A program made the position numbers and the translations under genes. A stretch of 64,000 bases of DNA, from positions 372,001 through 436,000 of the forward strand of contig CP061009.1 of NCBI GenBank assembly GCA_025808375.1, read 5' to 3'. Shown here one piece after another: positions 15,670 through 24,233 of the stretch; the first letter of the stretch is position 1, and every line of letters starts with the position of its first letter. A model generated the notes under the pieces. The model was not told where the DNA came from and ran no database searches. It saw only the letters and a program-made list of their open reading frames with translations. This DNA is from Duncaniella muricolitica. Its GTDB lineage: Bacteria; Bacteroidota; Bacteroidia; Bacteroidales; Muribaculaceae.

Positions 15670-18600
15670 ATGACACCTCCATTCATACATCTTCATGTCC
15701 ACAGCCAGTATTCGCTGCTTGACGGCCAGGCTTCGGTGACTGGTCTTGTCGACAAGGCCATGGCCCTCGATATGCCCGGCTTCGCGCTGACCGACCATGG
15801 CAACATGTTTGGCATCAAGGAGCTGGCTAACTATGTGGGCAAAGTAAAGAAGAAATACAAGGGTAAAATCGAGGACGCGCGCAAGCGTCTGGAAGATGCT
15901 CCCGAGAGCGAGCGCGAGGCTCTGCGTCCAGAAGTGGAGGCCGAGATAGCCAAGTATGAGCGCAAGCTGAAGTTCAAGCCTATATTCGGCTGCGAGATGT
16001 ATGTGGCCAAAGGGTCACTCACCGACCGCAGCAACAAGTCGGACAAAGGGCGTCACCTGGTGGTGCTTGCCAAGAATCTCAAGGGCTATAAAAATCTCAT
16101 CAAGATAGTGTCGCAGGCTCACACCGAAGGCTTCTATCACCATCCGCGTACCGACAAGGAGGCCCTTGCCGCCCATCGCGAGGGGCTGATAGTGTGCTCG
16201 GCGTGTCTGGGCGGCGAGATACCGCGTCTCATAGCCACCGGGCAGCTCGAGGAGGCCGACCGGCAGGTCAAATGGTTCAAGGACACATTTGGCGACGACT
16301 ATTACATAGAGCTCCAGCGTCACAAGACCGACATGCCAGGAGCCAACCGCGACACCTATGTCGAGCAGGAGCGTGTCAATCCCGTGCTCATCGAACTGGC
16401 ACGTAAGCACGACATCAAAATCATAGCCACCAACGACTCTCATTTCATCAATGCCGAGGATGCCGAGTCGCATGACCGTCTGATATGTATCTCCACCAAC
16501 AACTATCTTTCCGATCCCGACCGCATGCGCTACACCAAGCAGGAGTGGTTCAAGAGTCAGGAGGAGATGGCGACGGTGTTTCCCGATCTGCCCGAGGCGT
16601 TGTCCAACACAATGGAGATTCTCGACAAGGTGGAGATATATTCCATCGACCATGCTCCCATCATGCCCTTCTTCGAGATTCCGGCGGAGTTCGGCACCGA
16701 GGAGGAGTATCGTCAGCGCATTACCGAGAAAGACCTCTTTGACGAGTTCACGCAGGACGAGAACGGCAACGTGGTGCTCAGCCCAGAGAAGGCTCAGGCC
16801 AAAATCGACAAGCTGGGCGGCTATGACAAGCTCTACCGCATAAAGTTTGAGGCCGACTATCTGGCCAAGCTCGCCTATGAGGGAGCCGACCGCCGTTACG
16901 GGTCGCCGCTCACCCCCGAGCTCGAGGAGCGCATACGCTTCGAACTGTATATAATGAAGACGATGGGTTTCCCGGGCTACTTCCTTATCGTGCAGGACTT
17001 CATCAACGTGGCCCGCAAGGAGCTCGGCGTGTCGGTCGGTCCGGGCCGTGGCTCGGCCGCCGGAAGTGTGGTGGCCTACTGTCTCGGCATCACGCAGGTC
17101 GACCCCATCAAGTATGACCTCCTTTTTGAGAGATTTCTCAACCCCGACCGTATATCGCTCCCTGATATCGACGTCGACTTTGACGACGACGGCCGCGCCG
17201 ATGTGCTCCATTATGTCACTGACAAATATGGCGAGGACAAGGTGGCCCACATCATAACCTTCGGCACCATGGCGGCCAAGTCGGCCATCAAGGATGTGGC
17301 ACGCGTGGAGCAGTTGCCGTTGCCCGAGAGCAACCGTCTGGCCAACCTCGTGCCCAAGCGCATGCCCGACGGGCCCGACGGCAAGACACTCAAGACCAAT
17401 CTCAACAACTGCTATAAGTTTGTGCCCGAGTTCGCGCCCGAGCTCTCATCGCGCAATCCGCTCATCACCGAGACACTCGAGTATGCCCGTCGTCTCGAGG
17501 GCAATGTGCGCAACACCGGCGTGCATGCCTGCGGTGTCATCATATGTCGCGACCCTATCACCGACTGGGTGCCCGTGGCTACGGCGGTCGACAAGAATCC
17601 CGGCGCGTCGGGCAACGACAAGATGATCGTGACCCAGTATGAGGGTTCCATCATCGAAGACACCGGACTTATAAAAATGGACTTCCTCGGACTGAAGACA
17701 CTTTCAATCATCAAGGAAGCCATACATAATATAAAGGAGACCCGCGGCATCGACGTCGACATCGACGCCATCGACATCGCCGACCCCAAGACCTACGAGC
17801 TGTATTGTCAGGGCAACACCACGGGCACATTCCAGTTTGAGTCGGCCGGCATGCAGAAATATCTGCGCGAGTTGCAGCCCTCGACGTTTGAGGACCTCAT
17901 AGCCATGAACGCCCTCTATCGTCCCGGCCCTATGGACTATATACCCGACTTCATCGCCCGCAAGCACGGTCGCAGCCCCATCACCTATGATATTCCCATC
18001 ATGGAGAAATATCTCAAGGACACGTATGGAGTGACCGTCTATCAGGAGCAGGTCATGCTCCTGTCGCGACTGCTGGCCAACTTCACCCGCGGCCAGAGCG
18101 ACTCGCTGCGCAAGGCGATGGGCAAGAAACTCATCGACAAGATGAACGAGCTGGAGGCCCTCTTTATGGAAGGAGGCCAGGCCAACGGCCATGACCCCAA
18201 GGTGCTCCAGAAGATATGGGCCGACTGGAAGAAGTTTGCCTCCTATGCGTTCAACAAGAGTCACGCCACATGCTACTCGTGGGTGGCGTTTCAGACGGCA
18301 TGGCTCAAGGCCAACTATCCGTCGGAATACATGGCGGCCATTCTTACCCGCAACCGCTCCGACATCACCAAGCTCACGGGCTTTATGGACGAGTGTAAGC
18401 GCATGCACATACGTGTGCTCGGTCCCGATGTCAACGAGAGTTTCATGGAGTTTGGTGTCAACAAGCAGGGTGACATCCGCTTCGGGCTCGCGGCCATCAA
18501 GGGCGTGGGTGAGGGAGTGGTCAAGTCCATCATTGCCGAGCGTGACGCCGGAGGTCCGTTCGAGTCGGTCTATGACTTTGTGGAGCGAGTCCCCTCGGGC

Positions 18601-19482
18601 ACTGTCAACCGCCGCACGCTTGAGAATCTTGTGCTTGCCGGAGCCTTCGACAGTTTTGACGGCATGAAGCGCGAGGACTTTTTCGGCGAGAACGCCAAGG
18701 GCGAAGCCTTCAGCGAAGTGCTGGTGCGTTACGGACAGGCGTTTCACAACGACAAGATGTCGTCGGCCATGTCGCTCTTCGGCGACGACGCCGACATGGC
18801 TACAGCCGGCCGTCCGCCCGTCACTCCCGCCCCCGAGTGGCCCATGGCCACCAAGCTCGAGAAGGAGCGTGAACTGGTGGGCATGTATCTCTCGGCCCAT
18901 CCGCTCGACCCCTACTATATGGAGCTGACCCACGGCACGGGCTGCACCGTCAAGCATTTCTCCGAGATGGAGCCTGTCGAGGGTATGGATGTCAAGCTCG
19001 GCGGCATGGTGATAGACTTTCAGACACGCCAGGGCAAGAACGGTCCCTTCGGCATCATGAAAATCGAGGACTACACGGGGAGCACCGAGTTTATGCTCTT
19101 CGGCCAGACTTACATCGACTTTCACAACTATGGCGTGCCCGGGACCCCGATACTTATCTCGGGACAGTTCCAAAGGCGGTTTGCCAACTCCGACATACGC
19201 TTCAACATCAAGACGATGCAGCTTCTTCAGGATATGAAGGGCAAACTGGTGAGAAACATCACCATCGACATCGAGACCAAGCGCATGAACGGATTTCTCA
19301 AAAATCTTATCGAGGAAGCCTCGGCGGCCGACGGAGTGCCTACGGGCGAACTCGCCTTCCGTGTGTTTGACCCCGGCATCAACCGTGTGCTTCACATGTC
19401 GTCGGGACGGCGCATACACATTACCCGCGCGCTTGTCGATGCCCTGGATGACGAGCAGATAAGCTATACGATAAATGACTGA
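15670..19482 (+). CDS. dnaE: DNA polymerase III alpha subunit
   Basis: 1270 residues from the ATG at 15670 (MTPPFIHLHVHSQYSLLDG); six more codons are possible from the ATG at 15652, but that codon nearly coincides with the predicted transcription start. Domains in order: PHP (HLHVHSQYS, TDHGNMFG), the polymerase palm/fingers with the metal-binding PDIDVDFDDDGR, FNKSHATCYSWVAF, a helix-hairpin-helix region (GLAAIKGVGEGVV) and an OB fold (VKLGGMVIDFQTRQGKNG). The PHP metal residues look intact, so it may retain a proofreading or phosphatase-like site. It is the replicative polymerase of the DnaE type. trxA follows 51 bp downstream in the same direction. Confidence 0.96.
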   Translation: MTPPFIHLHVHSQYSLLDGQASVTGLVDKAMALDMPGFALTDHGNMFGIKELANYVGKVKKKYKGKIEDARKRLEDAPESEREALRPEVEAEIAKYERKLKFKPIFGCEMYVAKGSLTDRSNKSDKGRHLVVLAKNLKGYKNLIKIVSQAHTEGFYHHPRTDKEALAAHREGLIVCSACLGGEIPRLIATGQLEEADRQVKWFKDTFGDDYYIELQRHKTDMPGANRDTYVEQERVNPVLIELARKHDIKIIATNDSHFINAEDAESHDRLICISTNNYLSDPDRMRYTKQEWFKSQEEMATVFPDLPEALSNTMEILDKVEIYSIDHAPIMPFFEIPAEFGTEEEYRQRITEKDLFDEFTQDENGNVVLSPEKAQAKIDKLGGYDKLYRIKFEADYLAKLAYEGADRRYGSPLTPELEERIRFELYIMKTMGFPGYFLIVQDFINVARKELGVSVGPGRGSAAGSVVAYCLGITQVDPIKYDLLFERFLNPDRISLPDIDVDFDDDGRADVLHYVTDKYGEDKVAHIITFGTMAAKSAIKDVARVEQLPLPESNRLANLVPKRMPDGPDGKTLKTNLNNCYKFVPEFAPELSSRNPLITETLEYARRLEGNVRNTGVHACGVIICRDPITDWVPVATAVDKNPGASGNDKMIVTQYEGSIIEDTGLIKMDFLGLKTLSIIKEAIHNIKETRGIDVDIDAIDIADPKTYELYCQGNTTGTFQFESAGMQKYLRELQPSTFEDLIAMNALYRPGPMDYIPDFIARKHGRSPITYDIPIMEKYLKDTYGVTVYQEQVMLLSRLLANFTRGQSDSLRKAMGKKLIDKMNELEALFMEGGQANGHDPKVLQKIWADWKKFASYAFNKSHATCYSWVAFQTAWLKANYPSEYMAAILTRNRSDITKLTGFMDECKRMHIRVLGPDVNESFMEFGVNKQGDIRFGLAAIKGVGEGVVKSIIAERDAGGPFESVYDFVERVPSGTVNRRTLENLVLAGAFDSFDGMKREDFFGENAKGEAFSEVLVRYGQAFHNDKMSSAMSLFGDDADMATAGRPPVTPAPEWPMATKLEKERELVGMYLSAHPLDPYYMELTHGTGCTVKHFSEMEPVEGMDVKLGGMVIDFQTRQGKNGPFGIMKIEDYTGSTEFMLFGQTYIDFHNYGVPGTPILISGQFQRRFANSDIRFNIKTMQLLQDMKGKLVRNITIDIETKRMNGFLKNLIEEASAADGVPTGELAFRVFDPGINRVLHMSSGRRIHITRALVDALDDEQISYTIND

Positions 19483-19533
19483 ACAATTACTGACGTTTTA
19501 ACATAATTCATAACAATCAACATTATTACAACT

Positions 19534-19854
19534 ATGGTTTTTACTGATCAGAACGTACATGAGATTATCGCATCGGGCCAGCCCGTAGTGATTGACTTCT
19601 GGGCTACCTGGTGTGGTCCTTGCGTGCGCATGTCGCCCATCGTCGAGGAGCTTGCCCAGGAGTATGAGGGCAAGGCCGTCATCGGAAAGTATAACATCGA
19701 GGAGGAAAACGACCTGGCCATGAAGTATCGCATCATGTCGATTCCTACCATCCTGTTCTTCAAGAACGGCGAGCAGGTTGCAAGCCTCCGCATGGCCGGC
19801 GCGCAGCAGAAGGACGCTCTCAAGGCTCGTATCGATGAGCTCCTCGCTCTCTAA
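19534..19854 (+). CDS. trxA: Thioredoxin
   Basis: 106 residues with no signal peptide. Active site WCGPC at C27/C30, preceded by the buried Asp in IDFWATW, and the cis-Pro loop SIPT near residue 77. It is a cytoplasmic disulfide reductant for ribonucleotide reductase, peroxidases and others. It lies 51 bp behind dnaE. Its stop codon overlaps the stop of the convergent amidase gene by 4 bp, and no terminator separates them. Confidence 0.93.
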   Translation: MVFTDQNVHEIIASGQPVVIDFWATWCGPCVRMSPIVEELAQEYEGKAVIGKYNIEEENDLAMKYRIMSIPTILFFKNGEQVASLRMAGAQQKDALKARIDELLAL

Positions 19855-20252
19855 AGAGAACGACTGACATCAAAACAGGGACAGGCCTTGGCCGCAAATT
19901 CATTGTGGCCGTGGACTGTCACTCCGGGAAACCGCTCACGCAGACTCGCCACGAGTGTGCGCAGGGCGGTTTTCTGCGCTTCGGTGCGGGTGTCGGCAGG
20001 GGTGGAGCAGTCGGTTTCGACACCTCCGACGTAGGCGATGCTGATGGACGAGGAGTTGTAGCCGCGGCAATGCGCGCCGGCACGTTCGAGGCTTCGGCCC
20101 GGGTGTATCGAGCCGTCGAGATATATAATGTAGTGATAGCCTATGCCGTCAAAGCCGCGTTGGCGGTGCCAGCGGTCTATATCAGCTACGGTGACGTGTC
20201 GGCCGCGCGGGGTGGCGGTGCAGTGGATGATGAGGCGGGTGATGATGCGCAT
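19851..20252 (-). CDS. N-acetylmuramoyl-L-alanine amidase, T7-lysozyme-like
   Basis: 133 residues from the ATG at 20252 (MRIITRLIIHCTATP). A longer upstream frame is proline-rich and lies across the promoter, so it was not used. Amidase_2 fold with the Zn ligands of T7 lysozyme: His in IIHCTAT, His in TVHGHNEF, and Cys in KACPCFDV, where the Lys is the catalytic residue. YHYIIYLDG is also typical. There is no signal peptide, as in phage and mobile-element amidases, so it would act on the wall only if exported or released by lysis. No other phage gene is nearby. It converges on trxA with a 4-bp overlap. Confidence 0.82.
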   Translation of the reverse strand: MRIITRLIIHCTATPRGRHVTVADIDRWHRQRGFDGIGYHYIIYLDGSIHPGRSLERAGAHCRGYNSSSISIAYVGGVETDCSTPADTRTEAQKTALRTLVASLRERFPGVTVHGHNEFAAKACPCFDVSRSL

Positions 20253-20295
20253 GGGGTGGAGCAGGGGGATTAAGGGTGAGAAAACAGAGTTGATT

Positions 20296-20324
20296 GGGTG
20301 GGGTGTTGAGGTGGGGGTGGGGGG
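20296..20324 (+). other. G-quadruplex-prone tract in the amidase leader
   Basis: Four G-runs on the plus strand: GGG (20296-20298), GGGG (20300-20303), GGGGG (20313-20317) and GGGGGG (20319-20324), loops of 1, 9 and 1 nt. This is the template strand of the amidase gene's 5' leader. Confidence 0.45.
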
Positions 20325-20335
20325 TGTTGCCGGTG

Positions 20336-20343
20336 CAAAGTTA
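20336..20343 (-). promoter_or_regulatory. Probable -7 box of the amidase gene
   Basis: TAACTTTG on the minus strand. A possible TTTG -33 (20362-20359) is at 15 bp, shorter than usual. The leader would be about 78 nt, very C-rich. Confidence 0.4.
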
Positions 20344-20473
20344 CGGTGCATTTTCAGCCAAAAAGGTGCGATAATGTCACGAATATGAAAGAAAATGAGA
20401 CATAATCCTCTGTGGCGTTGCGTCGGGAAATACATATGATATATGTGTAAATCACTCTTTGTCGGAGTTTGTC

Positions 20474-20481
20474 TAATTTTG
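20474..20481 (+). promoter_or_regulatory. Probable -7 box of the GH43-like gene
   Basis: TAATTTTG, matching TAnnTTTG, 38 bp upstream of the ATG at 20519. TTTG at 20458-20461 is closer than normal (12 bp). Confidence 0.4.
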
Positions 20482-20518
20482 TAACTGTGTAATATTCAGC
20501 AATTCAAAAGGATAAAAT

Positions 20519-22555
20519 ATGTACCGATCATGTGTAAAGCTATGTGCCGTCGCGGCACTTATGATGCCGTTGGCCGCCTCTGCCCGTCAAGCCACCGCCG
20601 TTGGCACCGGCAATCCTTATCTGCCGTTGTGGGAACACCTTCCCGACGGAGAACCGAGAGTGTTTGAGGACCCCGACTGTCCGGGTAAATACCGTGCCTA
20701 TATAATAGGTTCGCACGATACGAGTTTTGACCGATATTGCGGCTCGGACATACGCATGTGGTCGGCTCCGGTCGATGACCTCACCGACTGGCGCGACGAG
20801 GGGGCGATATTCACCTACAGTGTTGGCGGAGAATGGGATATAATGTATGCTCCCGATCTTGTGGAAGTGCCCGACGGCAAGGGTGGCAAGGTGTATTATC
20901 TATATCCCCACAGCCGCGGGCCGCGCCGTGAGGCCATGGTGTGCAAGGGCTATCGTCCTGACGGTCCGTTTGTGCCGGTCAACCTCAATGCCGAGGGTAC
21001 AGCCGTGACCGAGGGGAGTGTGCTGGGCTTTGACCCGTCGATATATATCGAGCATGTCACCGATCCGGCCGACCCTGACAGCAAAATAGGTTTCAGAGCC
21101 TATGGATTCTGGGGTTTCCAGCGTTCGCTTGCGGCCGAGCTTGACCAGAACACGATGTATTCAGTGCGTCCCGGCACCGAGACCATTCCCTATTTTATCC
21201 CTGCGAGCACCCATCAGGGCACTATACGCGACCCCGAAGGCACTGTGTATCCCGCTCTTATGAGCAATCAGAATCCGCTCGACTTCAACTTTTTCGAGGC
21301 CTCGTCGATACGTAAGGTCGGCAATAAGTATGTGATGATTTTCTCGGGTTTTTCAGGACCGGAGTATGGTCTGGGCAACACCAACTCGACCCTTCGTTAT
21401 GCCTATGGCGACAGTCCGTTGGGCCCGTGGCGCAGCGGAGGTGTGCTTGTCGACTCGCGCGGCGTGGTGGTCAACCGTGATGGCTCCGCGCTTCAGCTCA
21501 CCAACGCCGGCCACAACACCCACGGCAGTCTTCAGGAAATCAATGGTCAATGGTATGTGTTCTATCACCGTCCTCCGCGCGGATTTGGCTTCGCACGCCA
21601 GGCGATGGTGGCTCCCGTCAACATTGTGTGTGACGAAAAGCCGGTGGCCGAGGGCGGACGTGTGGTCATCACTGGCTATGACCCGTATGCTCCCGATTGC
21701 ACATGGACGGCCAAGGCTGCTGACGGCAGGGAATATACAGGCGCGGAGGTGACTTCGGAGGGTTTTCAGATATATGGTCTTGACCCTTATAAATATTATT
21801 CGGCCGGATATGCCTGCTATCTGTCAAACATCGGCGCGCAGACTGACTCGTGGGACATCTGGGACAACAGTATGCCCGTAGAGATGTCAGGCACCGACAT
21901 CGTGGGTTTCAAGTATTTCGGATTTGGCGGACTCGACAGGGCCGAGAAGGGACTGAAACCGTTTAAAGGCACTGCCAAAGGCAATAAGACCAGGCTCAAC
22001 CTATTCCTTGCACCTGTCACCGACGAGGCTTTCAGCATAGATGTGATGCTCGACGGTCCGTGGGAAGGTGATGTGCTCGGCGGCCGGAAGATTGCCACTG
22101 TCAATGTCCCGGCCAAGTCGTCGGGCAAGACACGCCGCTTTACAGCCGATGTGTCGGATGTGGTGGACGGACTTGACAAAAAGCATGCCATATATCTTGT
22201 GGCCAATGCAGGCAAGGGCAGCAAAGTGTGTGTGCTCCACGGACTTGGATTTACACGCAAGGGACAGACCATGAATCTCCCCGAGCCTCCCGGCGTGTCG
22301 ATACGTGTCAACGGCAAGGAGATTGAACTCCCCGCGACCCCTGCGCGCATGACTGCCCTTAACGGCTATACAGGTTATAACAACTATGAGGTGTCATGCC
22401 GTATGCCCGCCGGAAAACGGCCCGAGGTGACCGCTTCGTCCGATAATCGCGCCGTCAAGGTGAAGGTGTCGCAGCCCGATTCATATCCCGGCACGGCCCG
22501 CGTCGATTTTGACTACAACGGTGTGGTCAAGACCTATCATGTGACGCTCGAATAG
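20519..22555 (+). CDS. Secreted glycoside hydrolase, GH43-like
   Basis: 678 residues. Signal peptide with cleavage near ASA. Residues about 25-380 resemble a five-bladed GH43-type propeller: RVFEDPDCPGKYRAYIIGSHD, MYAPDLVE (with the pKa-modulating Asp), FFEASSIRKVGNKYVM (likely acid Glu) and NTHGSLQEINGQWYVFYHR. The remaining 290 residues contain a carbohydrate-binding-like jelly-roll region (WDIWDN to GLGFTRKG) and a small C-terminal Ig-like domain. Activity on arabinan, xylan or galactan side chains is the usual range for the family; the exact substrate is not visible. The gene is alone, with no SusC/SusD pair or regulator nearby, which is unusual for a Bacteroidales glycan enzyme. It ends at a bidirectional terminator. 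Confidence 0.8.
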   Translation: MYRSCVKLCAVAALMMPLAASARQATAVGTGNPYLPLWEHLPDGEPRVFEDPDCPGKYRAYIIGSHDTSFDRYCGSDIRMWSAPVDDLTDWRDEGAIFTYSVGGEWDIMYAPDLVEVPDGKGGKVYYLYPHSRGPRREAMVCKGYRPDGPFVPVNLNAEGTAVTEGSVLGFDPSIYIEHVTDPADPDSKIGFRAYGFWGFQRSLAAELDQNTMYSVRPGTETIPYFIPASTHQGTIRDPEGTVYPALMSNQNPLDFNFFEASSIRKVGNKYVMIFSGFSGPEYGLGNTNSTLRYAYGDSPLGPWRSGGVLVDSRGVVVNRDGSALQLTNAGHNTHGSLQEINGQWYVFYHRPPRGFGFARQAMVAPVNIVCDEKPVAEGGRVVITGYDPYAPDCTWTAKAADGREYTGAEVTSEGFQIYGLDPYKYYSAGYACYLSNIGAQTDSWDIWDNSMPVEMSGTDIVGFKYFGFGGLDRAEKGLKPFKGTAKGNKTRLNLFLAPVTDEAFSIDVMLDGPWEGDVLGGRKIATVNVPAKSSGKTRRFTADVSDVVDGLDKKHAIYLVANAGKGSKVCVLHGLGFTRKGQTMNLPEPPGVSIRVNGKEIELPATPARMTALNGYTGYNNYEVSCRMPAGKRPEVTASSDNRAVKVKVSQPDSYPGTARVDFDYNGVVKTYHVTLE

Positions 22556-22583
22556 AGGGGCTGGCAGATATGCAAAAAAAGAA

Positions 22584-22627
22584 AGAGAGAGGTTGTGTGT
22601 GTGACACAGCCTCTCTCTCTGTTTTTT
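22584..22627. terminator. Bidirectional terminator between GH43-like and terB-like genes
   Basis: 15-bp stem with one G-U pair (22584-22598 with 22604-22618), T-run downstream on the plus strand (22622-22627) and a matching A-run upstream (22574-22580) that serves the minus-strand gene. Confidence 0.75.
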
Positions 22628-22640
22628 GTATGGTTCTCTC

Positions 22641-23084
22641 TTAAGCCTTGTTCTTGATGATGAGCACCTCGATGATTGAGATGGCGGTCTGCTCGGGGAT
22701 TTCGAGCAGCTCGGCGAGCTGGTTGATGATGTCTTTCTCTTCCTCTTCAACGACGCCGTCGGCGAGAGCGATGTCAACTGCACATGCAAAGGCTGTGAGC
22801 TTGAGGTCTTCGGGAAGACCTGTAACCGAAGCCGCTACAAGTGCGCTGGCACCCTGGTTTTTGAGAATACGGAAAAGTTTGTCGAACATCTTGTCGAAAG
22901 CGGGGCCTGAGAAGTTGTCATAGAGACGCAGACGACGGATGTATGATACGATGCCGTCCCATTCCGACTGTGCGATGCTGCCGTCGGCTCCGGCCATGGC
23001 GAGTGCTATACCTGCAAAAGCTTCCTGTTTGGTGAGCATGTCCTCTTCGGGTACCTGCTTGAAGATTTTATCAAAAAGTCCCAT
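22641..23084 (-). CDS. TerB-like (tellurite-resistance/DjlA) domain protein
   Basis: 147 residues, cytoplasmic, mostly helical. Two acidic repeat-like segments, AMAGADGSIAQSEWDGI and DIALADGVVEEEEKDII, match the metal-binding pattern of TerB-fold proteins. N-terminal MGLFDKIFKQ is a common opening for this family. TerB-fold proteins are linked to stress and membrane functions, but many genomes carry solitary members of unknown role, and no other ter gene is present here. It has its own consensus promoter, which overlaps the terminator of pdxB. Confidence 0.75.
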   Translation of the reverse strand: MGLFDKIFKQVPEEDMLTKQEAFAGIALAMAGADGSIAQSEWDGIVSYIRRLRLYDNFSGPAFDKMFDKLFRILKNQGASALVAASVTGLPEDLKLTAFACAVDIALADGVVEEEEKDIINQLAELLEIPEQTAISIIEVLIIKNKA

Positions 23085-23137
23085 TGTGTTTAGTGTGATT
23101 TGGTTTGATTATTGGTTAATGGAAAGATTAGGTAATG

Positions 23138-23167
23138 CAAATATAGCTAATTTTATTTTTAGCCAAA
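23138..23167 (-). promoter_or_regulatory. Promoter of the terB-like gene
   Basis: Minus strand: TTTG 23167-23164, 18-bp spacer, TATATTTG 23145-23138. Leader about 48 nt. The -33 box lies in the T-run of the pdxB terminator. Confidence 0.55.
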
Positions 23168-23173
23168 ACAAAA

Positions 23174-23196
23174 ATGCGCGTAAATTTTACGCGCAT
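23174..23196 (-). terminator. Terminator of the cysE-to-pdxB group
   Basis: Perfect 11-bp arms (23174-23184 and 23186-23196) around ATGCGCGTAAA, followed on the minus strand by TTTTGTTTT. It starts 27 bp after the pdxB stop. Confidence 0.75.
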
Positions 23197-23222
23197 CTGT
23201 AATTTTTTCAGCAGCCACGAGG

Positions 23223-24233
23223 TCACATGCCCGGCTCTTCGCGGAGGTGATAGTTGTTGCGCAGCGACTCGAAGAGTGAGGGGTTGGAGCGGAGTGCATG
23301 GGTGTCGGCGAGTATGTCATATGAAATCATCTCCTCGCTTACGGTGTCGGGCACAGGTGATATGGCGGGAGCGTCGGCCTGTAGGGGCGACTCAAGGTTG
23401 AGGTAGGCCGACAGCGAGTCAAGCACCATCTGTGTGGCGCGTATCTTGCCCTGACGCGAGTAGCCCGCGATGTGGGGGGTGGCTATAAGTGCCTGTGAGA
23501 GCAGACGCGGGTCAATGTCGGGTTCACCCTCCCAGCAGTCGATGGCTACGGCTCCGATGAGGCCGCTGTCGAGCCCTTCGAGGAGTGCGCGGGTGTCGGT
23601 CACAGGGCCGCGGGCTGCGTTGAGCAGCAACGGCGAGCGTCGCAGCGAGGCGATGAAGTCGCGGTCGATGAGATGGTGAGTGGGGTGGGGGCCTGCGAGT
23701 GTGAGCGGGGTGTGGATGGAGATGGCGTCACATTCGCGTGCCAGGTCGGCAAGTGACGAGTAAGTGTAACGGTCGGGAGCCGATGTCTGGAGAGGAGGGT
23801 CATTGACGAGTACACGCATGCCGAGCCCCTCGGCCCAGCGGATGAGTATTGAGCCGACGTTGCCCGCACCGATGACTCCGAGAGTCACGTCGGCGAGTGG
23901 GGCGTTCGGGCCTATGTGGGTCCGGATGGCGGCAAGCACCCATTGGCCTACGGCCGGGGCGTTGCATCCGGGCGCGTTGGCCACGGTGATGCCGCGAGAG
24001 GCGCAGTAGGGGAGGTCGATGTGGTCGGTGCCGATGGTGGCTGTGCCGATGAATCGACATGGTGAGTCGTCGAGCAGCGAGGCGTCACAGCGTGTGCGTG
24101 TGCGTGTGACCAGTATGTCGGTGTCGCATATTGTCTCGGACGTTATTTCCGAGCCCGGGAGCATGACCACGCGGCCAAGCGCGGAGATAGGCTTTTCGAT
24201 AAAAGGAATGTTGCGGTCAACTACGATTTTCAT
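23223..24233 (-). CDS. pdxB: Erythronate-4-phosphate dehydrogenase
   Basis: 336 residues. A D-2-hydroxyacid dehydrogenase with the PdxB-type start MKIVVDRNIPFIEKPISALG. The NAD site is LGVIGAGNVGSILIRWAEGLGM. Catalytic Arg is in LLNAARGPV, Glu in AIDCWEGEPDID and His in IATPHIAGYS. It oxidises 4-phosphoerythronate in the DXP-independent pyridoxal phosphate pathway. At 336 residues it is shorter than the roughly 380-residue enterobacterial enzyme, with a reduced C-terminal dimerisation part. Its start overlaps the upstream membrane-protein stop by 4 bp. Confidence 0.88.
   Translation of the reverse strand: MKIVVDRNIPFIEKPISALGRVVMLPGSEITSETICDTDILVTRTRTRCDASLLDDSPCRFIGTATIGTDHIDLPYCASRGITVANAPGCNAPAVGQWVLAAIRTHIGPNAPLADVTLGVIGAGNVGSILIRWAEGLGMRVLVNDPPLQTSAPDRYTYSSLADLARECDAISIHTPLTLAGPHPTHHLIDRDFIASLRRSPLLLNAARGPVTDTRALLEGLDSGLIGAVAIDCWEGEPDIDPRLLSQALIATPHIAGYSRQGKIRATQMVLDSLSAYLNLESPLQADAPAISPVPDTVSEEMISYDILADTHALRSNPSLFESLRNNYHLREEPGM

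Noticed and set aside
16015..17250. Long minus-strand frame inside dnaE
   Set aside because: Mirror of codon bias in dnaE; several similar long antisense frames occur in korA, atpA and nuoCD for the same reason.
20253..20435. N-terminal extension of the amidase
   Set aside because: It crosses the -7 box at 20336-20343 and is Pro/Thr-rich low complexity.
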